Assembly (NCBI GenBank): GCA_023660035.1
Contig: JAGXOF010000025.1
Location: 1-12,430 of the forward strand
DNA from: Dehalococcoidia bacterium LH_S1
GTDB taxonomy: Bacteria; Chloroflexota; Dehalococcoidia; SZUA-161; SpSt-899
DNA: 12,430 nucleotides
Direction: 5' to 3'
This document shows, in pieces, positions 8,131 to 12,430 of this stretch; the first letter of the stretch is position 1; each line of letters starts with the position of its first letter. The notes beneath the pieces were generated by a model. It worked only from the letters and a program-made list of their open reading frames with translations, had not been told where the DNA came from and ran no database searches. Made by a program: the position numbers and the translations under genes.

Positions 8131-8812
8131 ATGAATAGAAAGAGAGAAATTCAGGAGCAGCAATATCAACAACCGTACCATTGGATGCTCTCGAAAAATT
8201 CGAAAGCCCTGTATGATCTTCGAACCCATATTGTTCAAACAATGGCATCCCCTCTGGCTGGGAAGCAATGCTTGGACGTAGGTTGTGGGGATGGGAAGTT
8301 TGCTTCTTCTTTAGTTGCATCGGCAGCGGAGGTTACCGGCATTGATATATCAGAAAAGGCCTTGCGTTTTGCCCAATGTTTAGTACCAGAAGTCAGATTT
8401 TTAAAAATGGATGTAACAAATCTACAATTCTCTGATGAGTCCTTTGACGTTGTTACTTGTTTAGATACCCTAGAGCATCTTCCTGATAGTGAGGTGCGGA
8501 AAGCAATTGTCGAGATGTCGAGGGTATTAAAAAGGGATGGACACCTTATAGTATCAGTTCCTTCCCACAATAAAAAACTAGAAGAGAAGCATTACCGGCA
8601 TTATAATACAGATGAGCTACAATCGGTATTAAAAGAGCAATTTGATGAAATTTCTATCACAGGATGCGGTATTTATGTGCCATTAATTACAAAATTCCTA
8701 AATTATCCTAAAATTTGGGGTAGTGTTATACATGTTAGAAAAACTCTTTAAGATTAGAGTGCTTGAGAATTTAAGATTTCTCACAGATTTTATTGGGGTG
8801 ACTCAAAAATGA
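8131..8812 (+). pseudogene. SAM-dependent class I methyltransferase, probably frameshifted near its 3' end
   Basis: This is a class I methyltransferase. Motif I is CLDVGCGDGKF (residues 47-57), the ribose-binding acidic residue is D72 in GIDIS, and motif II/III runs through VVTCLDTLEHLPD, followed by LKRDGHLIVSVPS. AGGAAGG precedes the ATG. As sequenced, the frame stops at 8749-8751 after 206 residues. Removing one G from the GGGG run at 8717-8720 continues the protein as a run including EKLFKIRVLENLRFL and ending GVTQK at TGA 8810-8812. That TGA overlaps the ATG of the next gene as ATGA, the normal arrangement for coupled genes. The core catalytic fold precedes the shift, so the short form might still work. 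The likely job is O-methylating a sugar of the glycan or its lipid-linked precursor. A sequencing error in the G run is also possible. Confidence 0.8.
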
Positions 8813-9492
8813 AGATAGCGACGCATTTTAAAGCACTGAGAAGAATAGCAAGAAGCTCTTTAGGAAAAATTATCAATATGGGAAAGAAGATTCCTTTAGA
8901 CTTTTGGGGAGAGTTGTGTCTGATGAAAGTTAGAAAACAAAAGCATTTAATTCATAAAGGCGACTGGGATATTATCATAATTCTCGACGCTTGTCGCTAT
9001 GATTATTTCAAAGAGGAATATAAAAATTTTCTCAGCGGTGAATTAAAGAAAGCTCACTCGCCTGGATCAAATACTTATACATGGTTGAGACTAGTTTTTA
9101 ATAAATGGTACAATATAACTCTTTACAGTGCACATCCAGCTTTAAATTCTCTTGGTATAGAAAGGGCCGGATATAAAGCTTTGCCTCACTTTAGGAAAAT
9201 AGTCGATATTTGGAACAAGGGGTGGGTTAAGGAACTTAGTACAGTACCCTCAGAAGAGGTGAATAAAACTGTTTTAGAAGATGTGAAAAGGGGGGCTCTC
9301 AAAGGAAAGAATATTATCTGGTATATGCAACCACATGCTCCTTGGATCGGTAACACAAAGTTAACAGGATTTGGAAAGGGATGGAATGATAAAGGGTGGA
9401 ATAACCTAGAAACAGGAAGCGGTAAACAGGAGATATCCTCTGCCACAATTCTTTTGCAAATCCTCTTTCCCAGTCGTCGATATCCAGAATAA
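8809..9492 (+). pseudogene. Sulfatase/alkaline-phosphatase-superfamily gene, 3'-truncated
   Basis: The N-terminal part resembles sulfatase-like hydrolases/transferases found in polysaccharide loci. WDIIIILDACRYDYF holds the expected first metal-binding aspartate. SPGSNTYTWL follows with candidate Ser/Thr nucleophiles, and YMQPHAPW carries a histidine typical of the second metal site. No Cys-x-Pro-x-Arg sulfatase signature is seen, so a phosphoester or phosphoglycerol-type activity is as plausible as sulfate hydrolysis. The gene breaks off near 9400-9440. The final 15-25 codons read through the antisense of a glycosyltransferase gene and end at 9492. The C-terminal metal site (usually an SDHG-type motif) is missing, so the product is probably inactive. 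The ATG overlaps the frame-corrected methyltransferase stop, and GGGGTG lies upstream. Confidence 0.7.
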
Positions 9493-9805
9493 GCGGCTTT
9501 TTATCAGATAATTTCTTTAATAGCCCTATGCCGAAGCTGGTGAACAACGGTTTGCTGGCATATACTATGTCGCCCGTTACTTCCCCGAGTAGTTTTTTGA
9601 GTTGCCAGTAGCTGATAGGTGCCTTACCCACTTTAACAAATCTCAATTTCACATCATCTAGGTCCGCAATCGGCCCCCAAATTCCACTGCCTAACACGAG
9701 GCCAACAATCTCGACTTCGTAACGCCGTTGAAGGATTTTAGCCAACAAATATGCTCGGCCAAGGCAATTACTAGACATACTTGGAGTTAAGACTGAAATT
9801 TTCAC
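9314..9805 (-). pseudogene. Glycosyltransferase family 4-like gene, 3'-truncated
   Basis: The GTG at 9805 with an AAAGGTG site starts MKISVLTPSMSSNCLGRAY, the N-terminal Rossmann half of a GT-B glycosyltransferase acceptor domain. It continues through VVYASK-like DIVYASKPLFTSFGIGLL to LILDIDDWERGF at about base 9450. The remaining codons to 9314 are the reverse complement of the sulfatase-like gene and are not glycosyltransferase sequence. GT4 enzymes are usually 350-400 residues, and the whole donor-binding half with the E-x7-E motif is absent, so this remnant cannot transfer sugar. It lies 52 bases downstream of the dehydrogenase at 9858-11180 on the same strand and was probably in its operon. 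Confidence 0.75.
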
Positions 9806-9857
9806 TTATTCACCTTTAAACCATTATCGTTTACTCTTTTACTAAGGCCCTTTGTAT

Positions 9858-11180
9858 TCAGCCACCTAGCCTGAGGATATTGCCACACTTTAATCCCCTG
9901 GTAGCCCCTATAGCATCAAATACCAATCTTGATTGGAGAGCCACCTGCTCTAGGTTATAGCAACTATGTGCTGCAGCTATCACGACACAATCTGCCGAGG
10001 TTAATTGCTCTTCAGTCATGTCCATCGAGGCTAGGGTATCATTGGAAAGTTGGATTTCGGGAATATAAGGGTCGTTGTAGCTTATCTTTGCTCCCCTTTT
10101 GTAAAGAAGTTCGATGAGCTTTAAGGACGGCGATTCCCTGGTGTCCCTTACATCCTTCTTGTAGGTTACTCCCAGTACTAATATCCTGGCACCATTTAAG
10201 CTCTTACCCTGCATGTTTAGGGCCTCCATAACGCGGGTAGTAACATAATAAGGCATGTACTCGTTAATCTGTGCCGCAAGCTCAATGAATTTAGTATGTA
10301 AATCGTATTCCCTGGCTTTGCTAGCCAAATAGTAGGGATCAAGTGGGATGCAGTGTCCTCCTATTCCCGGTCCGGGGTAGAAAGGCATATAACCGAATGG
10401 CTTGGTGGAGGCGGCATCGATAACCTCCCAGACACTCACCCCCATCCTCTCACAGAGCTGAGCAAGCTCGTTGACCAGGGCGATATTAACATTGCGGAAG
10501 ACATTCTCGAATACCTTGGTCATCTCGGCGACCTCAGGAGATGAGACAGGAACCATGATATCCGCTACCTGGCGGTAGAGAAGCTCCGCCAGCCTGGTGG
10601 ATTGAGAATCAATCCCGCCAACTATCTTTGGGGTGTTTCTGATACTATACTTCTTACTCCCCGGGTCGATTCTCTCAGGAGAATAGGCAAGATAAAAATC
10701 CAAGCCCCCTTTTAGTCCCGAGTGCTCGAGAATAGGTTTTACTATCCCCTTTGTGGTGCCAGGATAAGTAGTGCTTTCCAGAACTATGATCTGCCCTGGC
10801 TGAAGGTATTTAGAAATCTCTTCAGATTCACGGATTATATAGGACAGGTCTGGCTCCTTAGTTTTAGTCAATGGAGTTGGAACACAAATGCAAATAGCGC
10901 CCACCTCCCTCAGCCTGCTTTGGTCTGTAGTTGCCTCCACAAAGTTCTTTGCCACGAGGGATAAAAGGCGATCATTACTTACGTCTGCAATATAAGATTG
11001 GCCTCGGTTAATCAAATCCACCTTCTCTCGTTGTACATCAATCCCCAACACTTTGAAGCTTGCCTCTGAGAAAGCAATCGCCAAAGGAAGCCCAACATAG
11101 CCAAGACCCACTATGCCTATCCTTATTGCTCTGCTTGTAAGTCTCTCTTCAAATTTCTCTGTGACATCCACTTGTGGCAT
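9858..11180 (-). CDS. UDP-N-acetylhexosamine 6-dehydrogenase-type enzyme (WbpA/WecC/TviB-like)
   Basis: This is a UDP-glucose/GDP-mannose dehydrogenase family member of the UDP-HexNAc branch, oxidising UDP-GlcNAc or UDP-ManNAc to the uronic acid with NAD+. The NAD motif is G25-L-G-Y-V-G30. The segment YSPERIDPG is characteristic of the branch, and the catalytic cysteine is C277 in GIGGHCIPLDPYYL. VTYKKDVRDTRESPS opens the UDP-binding domain. The 440 residues are full length. The ATG at 11180 has its AGGGAG only one base away, so a GTG at 11171 (residue 4), about 10 bases from the same site, may be the real start. It is the only apparently intact biosynthetic gene on this strand. GlcNAc versus ManNAc specificity cannot be decided from motifs alone. 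Confidence 0.87.
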   Translation of the reverse strand: MPQVDVTEKFEERLTSRAIRIGIVGLGYVGLPLAIAFSEASFKVLGIDVQREKVDLINRGQSYIADVSNDRLLSLVAKNFVEATTDQSRLREVGAICICVPTPLTKTKEPDLSYIIRESEEISKYLQPGQIIVLESTTYPGTTKGIVKPILEHSGLKGGLDFYLAYSPERIDPGSKKYSIRNTPKIVGGIDSQSTRLAELLYRQVADIMVPVSSPEVAEMTKVFENVFRNVNIALVNELAQLCERMGVSVWEVIDAASTKPFGYMPFYPGPGIGGHCIPLDPYYLASKAREYDLHTKFIELAAQINEYMPYYVTTRVMEALNMQGKSLNGARILVLGVTYKKDVRDTRESPSLKLIELLYKRGAKISYNDPYIPEIQLSNDTLASMDMTEEQLTSADCVVIAAAHSCYNLEQVALQSRLVFDAIGATRGLKCGNILRLGG

Positions 11181-11216
11181 ACTCCCTTGTAGTGCTAAGC
11201 ATGTTGAATCGCGCTG

Positions 11217-11282
11217 CTATTTAAAACATGTTGCGGTATCCTCAAGCCCGTTCCAGTTGAGGATTATTATTGAGATTTTAGG
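11217..11282 (-). pseudogene. 5' remnant A of a family 2 glycosyltransferase
   Basis: On the minus strand, 21 codons from base 11282 read PKISIIILNWNGLEDTATCFK and then stop at 11217-11219. The ISIIILNWNGLEDT part is the characteristic first beta-strand and nucleotide-binding loop of GT2 (GT-A) glycosyltransferases. Nothing of the rest remains. No ATG or GTG lies in frame next to it. The remnant begins directly after the hicA stop. Confidence 0.6.
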
Positions 11283-11286
11283 ATAA

Positions 11287-11511
11287 TTACTCGGCATATT
11301 CAAGCCCCTCTTTTCTTGTGATCTCGGCTCGTTTTAAAATACGAGAGAGGGGATCAATACTAATCTCTCTTCGATGGGGATTTGGGATGGTTAACACCAT
11401 ATTTCCTCTAACCATATACGGATGCTTCCCTCCCTGATAAGGGCCTTCAAATTCAAGGGCATGGAGCCGCCTGACTAGTTCTGCCCAAGAAACGGGTGAA
11501 AGCTTAGCCAT
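11287..11511 (-). CDS. hicA: HicA-family toxin (mRNA interferase)
   Basis: This is a small double-stranded-RNA-binding-fold toxin of type II hicAB modules, which cleaves mRNA in a translation-independent way when not bound by HicB. The 74 residues are normal. The catalytic histidine is H30 in GGKHPYM, preceded by the typical helix SWAELVRRLHALEF and followed by TIPNPHRREI and LSRILKRAEI. Its ATG overlaps the end of hicB by 8 bases, so the two are translationally coupled with the antitoxin first. This antitoxin-first order occurs in many hicBA modules. The gene looks intact. It lies between two glycosyltransferase remnants, suggesting that the module arrived in, or outlasted, a degraded region. 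Confidence 0.85.
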   Translation of the reverse strand: MAKLSPVSWAELVRRLHALEFEGPYQGGKHPYMVRGNMVLTIPNPHRREISIDPLSRILKRAEITRKEGLEYAE

Positions 11512-11758
11512 GGACCTCTAGTTTCTTCAGCTCCTCTATCCTGTATTCTCCGATGGGAGGGATGGATAGTCCCTTCTTGAGCCTGACTACGATCCAGCTA
11601 TCAATAACCTCAGCTAGGCTCTGGCGGCATTCCTCTAAGGTTTTTCCAGTCGCCCAGACACCGGCTAAACTTGGCACCTCCCCATAGTATGGCTCTTCTT
11701 CCCTAATAATCTCATACTTAGCCTGTGCCATGGCAGCTTCAATATACTGGGTAATCAT
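11504..11758 (-). CDS. hicB: HicB-family antitoxin
   Basis: The 84-residue protein has the partial RNase H-like HicB fold: a first strand YEIIREEEPYYGEVPSLAGVWATG, then the helix TLEECRQSLAEVIDSWI and a basic strand with GLSIPP. It should bind and neutralise HicA. No clear ribbon-helix-helix or helix-turn-helix domain is visible at the C-terminus, so promoter autoregulation, common for longer HicB proteins, may be absent or weak. An AAAGGAGG site five bases before the ATG is the strongest ribosome-binding site on this strand, consistent with the antitoxin being made in excess. It is encoded first in the pair. Confidence 0.85.
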   Translation of the reverse strand: MITQYIEAAMAQAKYEIIREEEPYYGEVPSLAGVWATGKTLEECRQSLAEVIDSWIVVRLKKGLSIPPIGEYRIEELKKLEVHG

Positions 11759-11803
11759 GCCGCCCTCCTTTCACTTATAATAAATGCGTGCAACCATCAA
11801 TGA

Positions 11804-11832
11804 ATTATATCCTATCTGCAATTAATTGTTGA
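11804..11832 (-). promoter_or_regulatory. Candidate hicBA promoter
   Basis: On the minus strand, TCAACA (11827-11832) and a perfect TATAAT (11804-11809) are separated by exactly 17 bases. The predicted start lies about 40 bases before the hicB ATG. The elements sit in the tail of glycosyltransferase remnant B. This is motif matching only; the -35 match is 4 of 6. Confidence 0.4.
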
Positions 11833-11908
11833 GATATTTCTTTTAAGAGACTCCAGGCACTCTATAGTGTCCTCAAGTCCATTCCAATTTAGGATTATGA
11901 TGGAACCC
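11812..11908 (-). pseudogene. 5' remnant B of a family 2 glycosyltransferase
   Basis: Minus-strand codons from about 11908 read PQGSIIILNWNGLEDTIECL, followed by ESLKRN, and close with TAG at 11812-11814. SIIILNWNGLEDTIECLESL is a textbook start of a GT2 glycosyltransferase, but the usual following VDN and DDD-type donor-binding motifs are gone. No start codon is found between it and the upstream in-frame stop of the MNT gene. It encodes the same IIILNWNGLEDT peptide as remnant A, with 26 of 31 bases matching in the core (11871-11901 against 11240-11270). Confidence 0.65.
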
Positions 11909-11955
11909 TGGGGTAATCCGTGATGTGTAATCTGTGATGTGCAACAAGTGTTGAG

Positions 11956-12114
11956 TCAATCATTCTTTGCCCCTCTTTCTGATGCTTTTTCATATTCAAT
12001 AAGAACATCTATATCACTACTTGCGGTTTCTTCTCCTCTGATAAATGAACCAAATATTCCTTTCTCTTCCAATTTCCTTTCTATCTTGTCAGCATCTAAT
12101 TCCCGTTTCACCAT
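11956..12114 (-). pseudogene. MNT-type minimal nucleotidyltransferase, truncated
   Basis: The product reads MVKRELDADKIERKLEEKG, then IFGSFIRGEE and SDIDVLIEYEK. This is the nucleotidyltransferase core GSxxRGxx(8)SDIDxxV with two of the metal-binding aspartates. Such proteins act as antitoxins that AMPylate their HEPN partner (MntA/HepT), or are orphan copies. The start at 12114 is preferred over 12138 because GAAGGGG lies just upstream. The frame ends after about 52 codons in an atypical SERGAKND tail, while family members have about 95-140 residues and a further beta-strand with the third acidic residue. The 3' part has been lost at the boundary with glycosyltransferase remnant B, and no HEPN partner is visible. 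Activity is unlikely. Confidence 0.65.
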
Positions 12115-12149
12115 GATAAGCCCCTTCAAAATCTGCACTTATGCTCTCT

Positions 12150-12430
12150 GCAAAGTATAATACTCCCTGAAAACTGGACAGGGCAATAAGGTGCATGGTA
12201 GCCTGCAAAAACAGCGAGGAGGCGAGGCGAAATGCACAATTTGCGAAAGCGACATGACGCGGCATTCAAAGCAAAGGTGGCCCTAGAAGCGGCGAAAGGA
12301 GAAAAGACCATAGCTCAGTTGTCCAGTGAGTTTGGAGTTCATGCCAATCAGATCCAACAGTGGAGAAAGCAACTTCTTGAAGAACTCCCACGACTGTTTT
12401 CAGATCGTCGGTCCAAACAAGAGAAAAATG
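12150..12430 (+). mobile_element. Left end of an IS3-family insertion sequence (runs off the window)
   Basis: The left end lies between the MNT gene and the transposase. The segment around 12161-12186, with CCCTGAAAACTGGACAGG, resembles the terminal repeats of IS3-family elements, which commonly carry a TGGACA core. The exact first base cannot be fixed without the right end. The first transposase frame follows within about 50-70 bases, as usual. Confidence 0.55.
12232..12430 (+). CDS. IS3-family transposase OrfA (partial, 3' end outside window)
   Basis: ATG at 12232 with GAGGAGG nine bases upstream starts MHNLRKRHDAAFKAKVALEA. A helix-turn-helix follows (about residues 26-48, TIAQLSSEFGVHANQIQQWR), then a basic, coiled-coil-prone tail. 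This is the HTH_Tnp_1 type of IS3 OrfA, which binds the element's ends and is joined to the DDE-domain OrfB by programmed -1 frameshifting. The window ends after 66 codons, so neither the frameshift site nor orfB can be checked. It points away from the MNT gene. Confidence 0.85.
   Translation, partial: MHNLRKRHDAAFKAKVALEAAKGEKTIAQLSSEFGVHANQIQQWRKQLLEELPRLFSDRRSKQEKN

Noticed and set aside
11917..11945. Tandem GTGATGTG-type repeat on the + strand
   Set aside because: Only two imperfect copies of about 12 bases; too little to call a repeat feature.
1..12430. CRISPR arrays, tRNA or rRNA genes
   Set aside because: No regularly spaced repeats and no recognisable RNA gene were seen on reading both strands.

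Overview
This window is a bacterial surface-polysaccharide locus with an embedded sulfate-activation module and a decaying right flank. Gene order, Shine-Dalgarno sites, the fused ATP sulfurylase/APS kinase, the hicBA pair and an IS3-type transposase all say bacterium. No RNA gene or lineage marker is present. A Chloroflexota-like or similar environmental genome is possible, but that is a weak guess. By eye, base composition is mosaic: the sulfate-activation gene is clearly GC-richer than the AT-rich stretch at about 6700-9450.

Left block, + strand (1-5430): the 3' end of an unrecognised gene; rmlD (dTDP-rhamnose synthesis); a UDP-glucose 6-dehydrogenase-type gene; a flippase (wzx) cut off after about 72 codons; a TauE/SafE-type permease split by three in-frame amber codons; and an intact sat-cysC fusion that makes PAPS.

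Central block, + strand (5579-9492): a full-length wzx flippase; a PAPS-dependent sulfotransferase directly abutting it; a 41-codon ORF of unknown meaning; a SAM methyltransferase whose last ~32 residues appear lost to a one-base frameshift; and a sulfatase/alkaline-phosphatase-superfamily gene truncated at its 3' end.

Right block, - strand (9314-12138): a glycosyltransferase 4 gene truncated tail-to-tail against the sulfatase-like gene; an intact UDP-HexNAc 6-dehydrogenase; two short 5' remnants of family 2 glycosyltransferases flanking a hicBA toxin-antitoxin pair; and a truncated MNT nucleotidyltransferase. The start of an IS3-family element (+ strand, from about 12150) runs off the end.

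Reading the genes together (inference): nucleotide-sugar enzymes supply rhamnose and uronic acids, sat-cysC supplies PAPS, the sulfotransferase and methyltransferase decorate the glycan, and the Wzx flippase exports lipid-linked repeats. The likely product is a sulfated, possibly methylated, acidic polysaccharide. Every glycosyltransferase visible here is broken and no Wzy polymerase is visible, so assembly depends on genes outside the window or the locus is decaying. The most distinctive feature is the sulfation module lying between a truncated and an intact wzx paralogue. I see no wholly unknown system.
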